30,881 nucleotides of DNA, taken from JAEKLB01 sp050249235. GTDB lineage: Bacteria; Actinomycetota; Acidimicrobiia; Acidimicrobiales; CADCSY01. Shown here piece by piece: positions 24,068 to 30,881 of this stretch. A program made the position numbers and the translations under genes. The first letter of the stretch is position 1, and every line of letters begins with the position of its first letter. Where the stretch lies: NCBI GenBank assembly GCA_050249235.1, contig JBFWQW010000026.1:1-30881 (forward strand). The letters run 5' to 3'. A model generated the notes under the pieces. That model did not search any database, was not told the DNA's origin, and saw only the letters and a list, made by a program, of their open reading frames with translations.

Positions 24068-24723
24068 AGCGCCAGACCGTCACCGTCGCCGTCGTCGGCA
24101 CCATCGTCGTCCTGCTGGCCTGGTACCTGCTGCTGTGGGGCCCGAAGGGTCGAGAGCTCGGGGCGGCCCGCGAGCGGCGTGATCTCGCCGTGCAGGCGTC
24201 CTCCGAGGCCGACATCCGGCTCTCCCGCCTCGAATCGCTCGAGGTCCGCAAGGCCGAGCTCCTCGCCACCAGGACGAGCCTGGCCGCCGCCGTTCCCGAC
24301 ACCCACGAGGTCCCGGCCCTGATCACCGCCATCAACGGCATCGCCCAGGAGGCCGGCGTCGCCTTCCTGGCGATCACGCCGGCGCAGCCCACGGCAGGAA
24401 GGGCGGCGGGAGAGCCCTCGAGCGTCGCCCTGGCGATCCAGGTGAAGGGCACCTACTACCCGGTCATGGACTTCCTCGGACGCCTGGCCGGGCTCGATCG
24501 GCTGATCACGGTGGAAGGGCTCACGTTCAGCCCGACCGTCGAGGGCGGAACCGTCGAGTCGGTGTCCGTCTCCATCAGCGCCCGGGCCTTCACCAACCAG
24601 ATCCCGGTCAACCCGCAGGAGGCCGCAGCCGCGGTCGCCGCCGCGGCTGCGGCAGCGGCCGCTCCGGCGGCGCCCGCCGCTCCCGCGGCGCCGAGCGGCA
24701 CGTCGTCAGGAACCCCGGAATGA
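24064..24723 (+). CDS. pilO: Type IV pilus alignment protein PilO
   Basis: A 219-residue membrane protein with a short cytoplasmic N-terminus and one helix (about 5-26, VTVAVVGTIVVLLAWYLLLW). A coiled coil (ARERRDLAVQASSEADIRLSR) and a ferredoxin-like domain (VPALITAINGIAQEAGVAFL, then VKGTYYPVMDFLGRLAGLDRLITVEGL) match PilO. The C-terminus ends in an Ala/Pro-rich tail (about 180-210) that looks like a low-complexity linker. GTG 24064 overlaps the pilMN stop, and the stop overlaps the next ATG, so the three genes are coupled. PilO pairs with the PilN half of the upstream fusion. Confidence 0.9.
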   Translation: MKRQTVTVAVVGTIVVLLAWYLLLWGPKGRELGAARERRDLAVQASSEADIRLSRLESLEVRKAELLATRTSLAAAVPDTHEVPALITAINGIAQEAGVAFLAITPAQPTAGRAAGEPSSVALAIQVKGTYYPVMDFLGRLAGLDRLITVEGLTFSPTVEGGTVESVSVSISARAFTNQIPVNPQEAAAAVAAAAAAAAAPAAPAAPAAPSGTSSGTPE

Positions 24724-25361
24724 GCGAATCCCCCACCCCCATCGTCGTGGGCGAGGCCAAGCAGGACGACACGAAGCGCGTGAAGGTCCTCGCAGGCATC
24801 GGCATCGCCCTCCTCCTGCTGGTGCTCGTCGTGCCACGGGTGTTCGGCGGCGCTGGCGACGACGGCTCGGGGACGGGCACCGAGCCCTTGGCCGACGGCG
24901 TCGTCACGACGACCACGACGGTCCCCTCCGGCGAGGGCGCGGGATCCTCGGGCGGCGGCTCCTCCCACGACCCCTTCAAGCCGTTGTCGACGGCGGGGCA
25001 GAACCCCCCGGCCGCCGTGCCGGCATCGGAGGGCGGCTCGGACACCTCGTTCGACGACGTCGTCAGCGGCGGGACGGGCGCCGGCGGCACGAACACGGGC
25101 GACACGGGCACGGGCTCGGGCGGGAGCGGCGGATCGCCGACCGTGACGATCAGCGGCGTGCGGTTCACGCTCCTCGAGGTCCTCGACGGACCGTCGGCCC
25201 GGGTGCGGGTCGACGACCAGGTCTTCGACGGTCTGCACGTGGACGACACGTTCGGCGGCAGCTATCGCGTGTCGTCGCTCGACACGACCTTCCGCTGCGG
25301 GACCTTCGTGTACGGAGACCGCCGCATCGCGCTCTGCGAGGGCGAGGAGGCGATCGTCTGA
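24720..25361 (+). CDS. PilP-like pilus assembly protein (DPF motif)
   Basis: A 213-residue protein with one N-terminal membrane helix (about 21-40), a Thr/Ser/Gly-rich linker, a DPF motif (84-86, in SSHDPFKPL), another long Gly/Thr-rich linker, and a compact beta-rich C-terminus (about 140-213, VTISGVRFTLLEVLDGPSARV...). The helix, [RH]DPF and C-terminal beta domain match the layout of PilP/GspC proteins, which join PilN/PilO to the secretin in Gram-negatives. Position directly after pilO also fits PilP. There is no secretin gene here, so its partner is unclear. Sequence similarity beyond the motif was not verifiable. ATG 24720 overlaps the pilO stop (ATGA). Confidence 0.7.
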   Translation: MSESPTPIVVGEAKQDDTKRVKVLAGIGIALLLLVLVVPRVFGGAGDDGSGTGTEPLADGVVTTTTTVPSGEGAGSSGGGSSHDPFKPLSTAGQNPPAAVPASEGGSDTSFDDVVSGGTGAGGTNTGDTGTGSGGSGGSPTVTISGVRFTLLEVLDGPSARVRVDDQVFDGLHVDDTFGGSYRVSSLDTTFRCGTFVYGDRRIALCEGEEAIV

Positions 25362-25371
25362 CGGCCGACGG

Positions 25372-25399
25372 CTCAAGCCGAGCCGCCGGCCGCCCGATG
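25372..25399 (+). promoter_or_regulatory. Sigma-28-like promoter of the minor-pilin operon
   Basis: CTCAAG (25372-25377), 15 bases, and CCCGATG (25393-25399), a one- or two-mismatch form of GCCGATA. It ends 10 bases before ATG 25410, where an AGGGA may help initiation. Confidence 0.45.
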
Positions 25400-25409
25400 A
25401 CCAGGGACG

Positions 25410-26762
25410 ATGGCCAAGAACCAGAAGGTGCGCCACCTGGCCGCTCGGCTGCAAGGTGAGGAGCGGGGCTTCGGCCTGATCGAGCTCGTGATCTCGATCT
25501 CCGTCCTGGGGCTCGTGTCCCTCGCGTTCGCGGCGGGCATGTCGAGCTCCCTGCGGGCCTTCACGACCTCCCGGGCGGAGACCCTGGCCTCGCAGGTCGC
25601 GACCCGCTACGTCGAGTCGATCCGGCAGCTGCCCTACGACGACGTCGGCCTCGTCGGCGGCAATCCCCCGGGCACGATCCCGGTGACCATCCCGACCCAG
25701 ACGGTCGACAACTACCGGTTCACGCTCGCCGTCGACGTGTCCTACGTGGACGATCCCGTGCCGACGGCGGCGGCGACGCTCGCCGACTACAAGCGGGTCG
25801 TCGTCACCGTGACCCAGGTCGGCAAGACGAAGGCCGAGGCGACCCTCGAGACGCTCGTCGCCCCGCCATCGGCGGCGTCGTCCACCAAGGCCGTCGTGAA
25901 GGTCCTCGTCCAGGACATCGGCGTGCCCACGGGCATCCAGGGAGCGACGGTGAACCTCCTCAACGGCCCGAGCTCACCCCGCTCGGACGTCACCGACAGC
26001 CAGGGCTACGTGACGTTCCCCGACCTCACGCCGAACCCGGCGTCGGGTGCGACGCAGTACTACGACCTGTCGGCCACGGCCCCCGGCTACACCACCCTGC
26101 CCGACGACGTGGTGCCGGCGTCGACCGTCCGCAAGAAGCTCCTGCCGTCGGACAGCATCAGCCCGGTCATCCGCATGTACAAGCCGGTGACCATCGTCGT
26201 GAACCTGAGGACGACGGCCGGCACGCCCTTCACCGGCAGCTCCAACGTCACGGTCACGTCGCCCCGCGGCGACCAGACGTTCACCGTGACGGGTGGCTCG
26301 GCCACCATCACCACCATCGACAGCGAGCTCCTCGTCCCGGGGGAGTACTCGCTGACGGCGACGGCCACGGCGTCGGGCACGAACTACGAGAGCGAGGAGG
26401 TCACGGCCAACGTCCCGAGCGCCTATCCCACGAACCTCACGTCGACCATCGACCTCACGATGGCGGACATCGGTCCGGCCACGGCCTCGCTGACGATCAA
26501 CACCCGCCGGTCGAGCGGTGGCTCGGGGTCGGGGTGCAACTTCACCGGCACCAAGGCGCGGAACAACCAGCTGAACGTCGTCATCACCGGCGGCCCGCTC
26601 GGCGGGACGATCAACGCCAAGACCAACAACGGCACCGTCACCGTGCAGGTGCCGATCGGGGCCGCCGCCTACACCGTCACGATCCCCAAGCAGGGCTCGT
26701 ACCAGGGCAGTGGCACGAAGGTGGTCACCGCCGCCACCACCTGCAACCTCGAGGTCGGCTGA
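25410..26762 (+). CDS. Large minor pilin with beta-rich adhesin-like ectodomain
   Basis: A 450-residue prepilin-like protein. The leader ends in EERG, with cleavage expected after Gly20. The mature N-terminus FGLIELVISISVLGLVSLAF keeps Glu at +5 (Glu25), as in PilV-type minor pilins. After about residue 160 it has segments typical of carboxypeptidase-regulatory or Cna-B-like beta sandwiches: VVKVLVQDIGVPTGIQGATV, DVTDSQGYVTFPDL, YYDLSATAPGYTT, then further Thr/Val-rich modules to the end. Two Cys (GCNFTG and TTCNLEVG) may close the last domain. A pilus-tip adhesin is plausible but inferred. It is the first of three overlapping minor-pilin genes. Confidence 0.85.
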   Translation: MAKNQKVRHLAARLQGEERGFGLIELVISISVLGLVSLAFAAGMSSSLRAFTTSRAETLASQVATRYVESIRQLPYDDVGLVGGNPPGTIPVTIPTQTVDNYRFTLAVDVSYVDDPVPTAAATLADYKRVVVTVTQVGKTKAEATLETLVAPPSAASSTKAVVKVLVQDIGVPTGIQGATVNLLNGPSSPRSDVTDSQGYVTFPDLTPNPASGATQYYDLSATAPGYTTLPDDVVPASTVRKKLLPSDSISPVIRMYKPVTIVVNLRTTAGTPFTGSSNVTVTSPRGDQTFTVTGGSATITTIDSELLVPGEYSLTATATASGTNYESEEVTANVPSAYPTNLTSTIDLTMADIGPATASLTINTRRSSGGSGSGCNFTGTKARNNQLNVVITGGPLGGTINAKTNNGTVTVQVPIGAAAYTVTIPKQGSYQGSGTKVVTAATTCNLEVG

Positions 26763-27382
26763 TGGGCCGGCTCGTCCGACGGTGGGCACGCCGCTCCGGT
26801 GGCGCGACCTCGACGTCCGGCTTCACGGTGGTGGAGATGGCGGTCTCGGTGGCCGTGCTCGGGGTCGTCCTCTCGATGGCGATGGGCTTCTTCGGCCAGG
26901 CCCTCACCCGGGGCAGCGAGGTCAGCGAGTCGACCCAGCTCCAGAACGAGAGCCGCCAGGTGCTCGACCAGCTGGTCCGCGAGCTGCGGCAGGCGAACAG
27001 CGGCAGCTCGTCGGTGGCGGCGATCCTGACGATGACGGGGACGACGCTCACCTTCCTGTCCCCGGACAGCTCGACGCCGTACCGGATGCGGAAGATCTCG
27101 TACCAGGTGAGCGGAAACAGCCTGCAGCGGGCCTCGGTCCTCAGCACCGACACGGACGGCTACCCGTGGCTCGGCATCGACACCCTGCCGGCGTACACGC
27201 CGGTCCTCGGCTCGGTGCGGAACGCGTCGCCGTTCTCCTACCTGGACGACGCGGGCTCCCCGACGACGACCGCGAGCGCGGTCCACACGGTCCAGATCTC
27301 GATCGACATCGACCCCTATCCCAGCAGCGGCGCCCCGGCCTACACGTACTCCGTCGGCGTCCACCCGAGGTCGGCGACATGA
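26762..27382 (+). CDS. Minor pilin, PilW/GspJ-like
   Basis: A 206-residue prepilin-like protein. A basic leader (RRWARRSGG) ends TSTSG, with cleavage predicted after Gly20. The mature part starts FTVVEMAVSVAVLGVVLSMA with Glu25 at +5. The following QLQNESRQVLDQLVRELRQAN stretch, between the helix and a beta domain, is typical of PilW/GspJ-type minor pilins. The TGATG junction with the upstream gene and the ATGA overlap with the next gene show translational coupling. Likely part of the initiating tip complex of the pilus. Confidence 0.85.
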   Translation: MGRLVRRWARRSGGATSTSGFTVVEMAVSVAVLGVVLSMAMGFFGQALTRGSEVSESTQLQNESRQVLDQLVRELRQANSGSSSVAAILTMTGTTLTFLSPDSSTPYRMRKISYQVSGNSLQRASVLSTDTDGYPWLGIDTLPAYTPVLGSVRNASPFSYLDDAGSPTTTASAVHTVQISIDIDPYPSSGAPAYTYSVGVHPRSAT

Positions 27383-28773
27383 CGGTGCAGGAGAGGTTCC
27401 GGAACACGCTTCGGCGAGGGGCGTCCGAGGACGGCGTGGCCATGATCAGCGTGGTCATGATCGGGCTGGTGGTGACGCTGCTCATGGCCCTCATCACCAC
27501 CGTGACGGTTCGCGAGCTCGACGACTCCGCCGCCGCCACCCGCCGTTCGGTGGCCTTCCAGGCGGCCGAGGCGGGGATCGACGACTACATCGCCAAGCTG
27601 GCCGAGGACAACTCCTACTACGTGCACCAGGTCCACGTGGGCGAGTCGACCCGCCGGACCACCGCCGGCACATTCGTGGCGGCCGGTTCGAGCTGGCCGA
27701 GCACGGCCGGCTCGACGTGGACGTACGTGTCGGGGAAGAACGCCTGGCGGTCGCTGGGGAACGGCTACGAGTACAACCTGCAGATCACCCCGCCCTCCGG
27801 CGCGTCGTCGGCCGTCACCATCCTGGCCACGGGTCGGCGGTCCGGTCAGACGGGCGGGTGGCGGACGATCCAGACGGTCATCCGTCCGGCGTCGGTGGCC
27901 GACTTCCAGCGGCTGGTGATGACGAACGTGAGCTACGGCAGCGGGGCGTCGACGCGAGGGAAGGTGTACGCCTCGGGCACGATCAGCCACGACGGCGACG
28001 CCTACGCCGATCTGTACGCCGAGTCCTCGATCAGCGGGCCGCCGACGTACCACGACAGCGCCAAGGGCTACACGACGTCGACCAACCCCAGCATCCGGAC
28101 GAAGATCCCGAAGCCGATCGACTTCACGCAGTTCCAGTCGTCGCTCTCGGTGGTCCGGGACGCCGCCCTCGCCGGGGGCATCCTGCTCAACGACAGCGCC
28201 GTCGCCGGGTGGAAGCTGGTCTTCAACGCCAACGGCACGGTGACCGTGAGCCGGTGCTCGATCCCCGGCTCGGGCCACCTGGCCAAGAACCCGACCTGCA
28301 CCACCTCGGGCGCCGGCGCCGGCACGTTCGCCATCCCTTCGAACGGGGCCATCTACTCGTCGCAGAGCGTCATCGTCGAGGGCATCGTCGACGGGATTGT
28401 CACCGTCGTCTCCAACAACGTGATCGTGGTGGGCGGCCCCATCAGCTACGAGACGCCCGGCGATGACGTGCTCGGGCTGATCGCCAGCCAGGACCTCGTC
28501 GTCGCTTCCTACGTCGCCAGCAACTTCACCTGGCGGGCCGCCGTCCTGGTGCAGAACGGCACGTGGAAGGGCTACACGTCGGACGGCAGCAAGAGCCTGA
28601 TGACCTTCTACGGGTCGGCCGCCACCAAGGACGGCGGGGACTTCACCATGTTCGACTCCCGGAGCTACAACTACGACGAGACGCTCCAGTACCTGCGGCC
28701 GCCCTACTACCCGTTCATCGAGGACTCGTACACGGTCGATCTGTTCCGGGAGCTCCCCTCGGGCGGGATCTGA
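27379..28773 (+). CDS. PilX-like pilus assembly protein, no Glu5
   Basis: A 464-residue protein whose N-terminus is pilin-like (EDG, then VAMISVVMIGLVVTLLMALI) and continues VRELDDSAAATRRSVAFQAAEAGIDDYI, as in PilX N-terminal proteins. The residue at mature position +5 is Ser24, not Glu. The large remainder is beta-rich, with a repetitive-looking centre (GAIYSSQSVIVEGIVDGIVTVVSNN) that resembles a right-handed helix or polymer-forming fold. It ends with an aromatic-rich segment (YLRPPYYPFIEDSY). It is the third minor-pilin gene and the last gene of the pilus locus. Function is inferred from position and N-terminus. Confidence 0.8.
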   Translation: MTVQERFRNTLRRGASEDGVAMISVVMIGLVVTLLMALITTVTVRELDDSAAATRRSVAFQAAEAGIDDYIAKLAEDNSYYVHQVHVGESTRRTTAGTFVAAGSSWPSTAGSTWTYVSGKNAWRSLGNGYEYNLQITPPSGASSAVTILATGRRSGQTGGWRTIQTVIRPASVADFQRLVMTNVSYGSGASTRGKVYASGTISHDGDAYADLYAESSISGPPTYHDSAKGYTTSTNPSIRTKIPKPIDFTQFQSSLSVVRDAALAGGILLNDSAVAGWKLVFNANGTVTVSRCSIPGSGHLAKNPTCTTSGAGAGTFAIPSNGAIYSSQSVIVEGIVDGIVTVVSNNVIVVGGPISYETPGDDVLGLIASQDLVVASYVASNFTWRAAVLVQNGTWKGYTSDGSKSLMTFYGSAATKDGGDFTMFDSRSYNYDETLQYLRPPYYPFIEDSYTVDLFRELPSGGI

Positions 28774-28864
28774 CCGTTCCGGGTTCACGGTTCCGCCACA
28801 TCCGTGCATCCTTGAACCCAGCCTGGCCGGCGCCGGGCTACCGGGCCACCCGGGACCCCACCGC

Positions 28865-28870
28865 TAGCCT
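28865..28870 (+). promoter_or_regulatory. Candidate -10 box of aroC (leaderless)
   Basis: TAGCCT ends 6 bases before GTG 28877. There is no Shine-Dalgarno. It suggests the aro genes restart transcription after the pilus locus rather than depend on it. Confidence 0.45.
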
Positions 28871-28876
28871 GGCCCG

Positions 28877-30040
28877 GTGTTGCGCTTCCTGACCGCCGGC
28901 GAGTCCCACGGCAAGGGCCTCGTGGTCATCCTGGAGGGCCTGCCCGCGGGCCTGCCGGTGACGGTCGACGACGTGCAGGGCGAGCTGGCCCGGCGCCGGC
29001 TCGGCTACGGGCGGGGCCCCCGGATGCGCTTCGAGCAGGACGACGTCACCCTGCTGGGCGGCATCCGCCACGGCCGCACGCTCGGCTCGCCGATCGCGAT
29101 CGAGGTGGGCAACAGCGAGTGGGTCCGCTCCGACAAGTGGCACGAGGAGATGTCGCCGGCGCCGGGCCGGACGGCATCGCCGCTCACCCAGCCCCGGCCC
29201 GGCCACGCCGACCTCCCCGGCATGCAGAAGTACGGCTTCACCGACGCCCGCGACGTGCTCGAGCGGGCCTCGGCCCGAGAGACGGCTGCCCGGGTGGCCG
29301 CCGGGGCGGTGGCGAAGGTGCTCCTCCGCACCATCGGGGTGGAGGTCCTCTCCCACGTCGTCGCCCTGGGCGGGGTCACCACCAAGGGCGTCGACCGGCC
29401 CCGGCCGGCCGACCTCGACCGGGTCGACGCCTCCGAGGTCCGCTGCTTCGATCCCGACGCCGAGGCCGCCATGATCGACGAGATCAAGGCCGCGTCCCGC
29501 GACGGCGACTCCCTCGGGGGCATCGCCGAGGTCCTGGCCTACGGCGTGCCGGTCGGTCTCGGCAGCCACGTTCACTGGGATCGCAAGATCGACGGCCTGC
29601 TGGCCCAGGCGCTCATGAGCATCCAGGCCGTGAAGGCAGTCGAGATCGGCGAGGGCTTCGAGGTGTCGTCCCGCCGGGGCTCGAGCGCCCACGACCCCAT
29701 CCACTGGGACGCCGAGGCCGGCAACTACCGCCGGTCCAGCGAGCTGGCCGGCGGGGTGGAGGGCGGCATCTCGAACGGCGAGCTGCTCTGGGCCCGGGCC
29801 GCGATGAAGCCGCTGGCCACCCTCAACCGGCCGGTGCTCACCACGGTCGACGTGGTCACCAAGGAGGAGACGGTCTCGTTCAAGGAGCGGACCGACGTCA
29901 CCGCGGTGCCGGCCATGGGCGTGGTGGCCGAGACGATGACGGCACTGGTCCTCGCCGGCGAGGCCCTGCGGAAGTTCGGCGGTGACTCGCTCGACGAGTT
30001 CCGGCGCAACCACGACAGCTATGCCGCCCAGCTCCCCTGA
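28877..30040 (+). CDS. aroC: Chorismate synthase
   Basis: A 387-residue FMN-dependent enzyme that makes chorismate from EPSP, the last common step of aromatic synthesis. The N-terminus LRFLTAGESHGKGL, the RRRLGYGRGPRMRFEQD and FTDARDVLERASARETAAR segments, and SNGELLWARAAMKPLATL are family signatures. An SRRGSSAHD segment and a C-terminal FGGDSLDEF are also present. Length is standard for actinobacteria. GTG 28877 is chosen because the conserved N-terminus follows directly. The 3' end overlaps aroK by 20 bases. Confidence 0.97.
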   Translation: MLRFLTAGESHGKGLVVILEGLPAGLPVTVDDVQGELARRRLGYGRGPRMRFEQDDVTLLGGIRHGRTLGSPIAIEVGNSEWVRSDKWHEEMSPAPGRTASPLTQPRPGHADLPGMQKYGFTDARDVLERASARETAARVAAGAVAKVLLRTIGVEVLSHVVALGGVTTKGVDRPRPADLDRVDASEVRCFDPDAEAAMIDEIKAASRDGDSLGGIAEVLAYGVPVGLGSHVHWDRKIDGLLAQALMSIQAVKAVEIGEGFEVSSRRGSSAHDPIHWDAEAGNYRRSSELAGGVEGGISNGELLWARAAMKPLATLNRPVLTTVDVVTKEETVSFKERTDVTAVPAMGVVAETMTALVLAGEALRKFGGDSLDEFRRNHDSYAAQLP

Positions 30041-30560
30041 CGGCGGGTCGGCCCGCCACGTGGTCCTCGTCGGGATGATGGGTGCCGGCAAGACCACCGT
30101 CGGCTCCCGCCTGGCCCGCCGCCTCGACCGGCCCTTCGTCGACAGCGACATCGAGGTCGAGCGCCGGTCGACCCGGACGGTCAGGCAGATCTTCGAGGAG
30201 GAGGGCGAGGCCGCCTTCCGGGCCCTCGAGTCGGAGGTGCTGGCCGAGGCCCTGGCCTCCGAGGAGCCGGCCGTGATCGCCGCCGCCGGGGGGACCGTCC
30301 TCGACGGGCTCAACCGCCGCCGCATGCGGGAAGGCGCCGTGGTGGTGTTCCTCGACGCCCGGGCCGCCGACCTCGCCGCCCGGGTCGGGGGCGACGACCA
30401 CCGCCCGCTGCTCGGCGACGATCCCGGCGCCACCCTGCGGCGCATGGAGTCCGAGCGCCACGACCTGTACGTCGAGGTGGCCCACCACGTGGTCGACGTC
30501 TCGGCCGCGACCGGTCCCGACCTCGTCGTCGACCGGGTCCTCGCCCTGGTGGCGCCGTGA
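30021..30560 (+). CDS. aroK: Shikimate kinase
   Basis: A 179-residue P-loop kinase that phosphorylates shikimate at the 3-hydroxyl. Walker A is GMMGAGKTT (18-26). Shikimate-binding residues are seen in FVDSD (Asp41/Asp43) and FRALE (Arg67, Glu70). The lid has HRPLL. The usual glycine triplet that contacts shikimate (TGGG) reads AAGG, with Ala89 in place of the first Gly. ATG 30021 lies inside aroC; GTG 30060, just before the first beta strand, is an alternative. The stop overlaps aroB (GTGA), giving the usual aroC-aroK-aroB unit. Confidence 0.94.
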   Translation: MPPSSPDGGSARHVVLVGMMGAGKTTVGSRLARRLDRPFVDSDIEVERRSTRTVRQIFEEEGEAAFRALESEVLAEALASEEPAVIAAAGGTVLDGLNRRRMREGAVVVFLDARAADLAARVGGDDHRPLLGDDPGATLRRMESERHDLYVEVAHHVVDVSAATGPDLVVDRVLALVAP

Positions 30561-30881
30561 TCACCGTGCCGGTCGAGCTGGGCGAGCGCTCGTACGAGGT
30601 GGTGGTCGGCGACGGCGCCCGCCACCTCCTCGCCGGGGTGGTCCCGGCCGGCGCCCGGCGGGCGGTCGTGGTCACCCAGGCGTCGATCCCCGTCGAGGTC
30701 GACCCGGGCATCGAGCACGACGTGGTGACGATCGGCGAGGGCGAGGCCGCCAAGACCCTCGCCACCGTCGAGGGGCTGTGCCGGGAGTTCAGCCGGCGGG
30801 GCCTCAACCGGGCCGATGTAGTCGTCGCCGTCGGGGGCGGCATGGTGACGGACGTGGCCGGCTTCGCCGCCGCGGTGTCCC
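30557..30881 (+). CDS. aroB: 3-dehydroquinate synthase, N-terminal fragment
   Basis: The first 108 codons, open to the end of the window. NAD-binding motifs are recognisable: VVVGDGARHLL, VVVTQASIP, the GEGEAAKTL segment, and VVAVGGGMVTDVAGFAAA, the typical GGG-D-GF-A signature of AroB. It converts DAHP to 3-dehydroquinate. The GTG start overlaps the aroK stop. Confidence 0.95.
   Translation, partial: MITVPVELGERSYEVVVGDGARHLLAGVVPAGARRAVVVTQASIPVEVDPGIEHDVVTIGEGEAAKTLATVEGLCREFSRRGLNRADVVVAVGGGMVTDVAGFAAAVS

Noticed and set aside
15356..28876. Recent mobile island carrying the pilus genes
   Set aside because: No integrase, transposase, tRNA gene, flanking direct repeats or composition shift were seen.

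Overview
The window looks like one contig end from a high-GC actinobacterium, most likely of class Acidimicrobiia. The signs are a very GC-rich third codon position in every gene, the actinobacterial order hisS-aspS-rarA-(DUF948)-(small membrane protein)-alaS-ruvX-mltG-aroE ... aroC-aroK-aroB, GTG starts with 4-base overlaps, and a truncated left-end protein built from the 'GYWLVASDGG-F-FGDA' repeats that are typical of Acidimicrobiia. The taxonomic call is inference. The first 14 bases are an Illumina adapter remnant, not genome.

Layout. 15-456 (minus): truncated N-terminus of a secreted repeat protein. 457-935: intergenic, with an exact 33-bp tandem duplication. 936-3508 (plus): a short-chain dehydrogenase and an orphan family-5 solute-binding lipoprotein, closed by a terminator hairpin. 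3584-4948 (minus): a disordered membrane protein of unknown function. 5076-15355 (plus): a compact housekeeping run of three aminoacyl-tRNA synthetases (His, Asp, Ala), RarA, two small membrane proteins, RuvX, MltG and AroE. 15484-28773 (plus): a 13-kb type IV pilus locus. 28877-30881 (plus): aroC, aroK and a truncated aroB, which resume the shikimate genes that the pilus locus separates from aroE.

The pilus locus encodes the extension ATPase PilB, a retraction-type ATPase PilT with an added MshEN-like (c-di-GMP-type) N-terminal domain, the platform protein PilC, the major pilin PilA, the prepilin peptidase PilD, a single-chain PilM-PilN fusion, PilO, a PilP-like DPF protein, and three minor pilin-like proteins. 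One of these carries a large beta-rich (Ig/carboxypeptidase-regulatory-like) ectodomain that could act as a tip adhesin. No secretin (PilQ) is present, as expected for a single-membrane envelope.

The least ordinary material is non-coding and lies inside the pilus locus. (i) CTNNNN-N15-GCCGAYA-type promoters (sigma-28/FliA/WhiG-like) precede pilB, pilT, pilMN and the minor-pilin operon, in three cases ending only 7-8 bases before the start codon, so the mRNAs would be leaderless. (ii) A 3.3-copy tandem repeat of about 109 bp fills the pilB-pilT gap. (iii) Three tandem UUCG-tetraloop hairpins follow pilA. (iv) pilA has a 477-bp upstream region and the strongest Shine-Dalgarno in the window. Several housekeeping genes also have a TANNNT hexamer 6-9 bases before the start codon, again suggesting leaderless transcripts.
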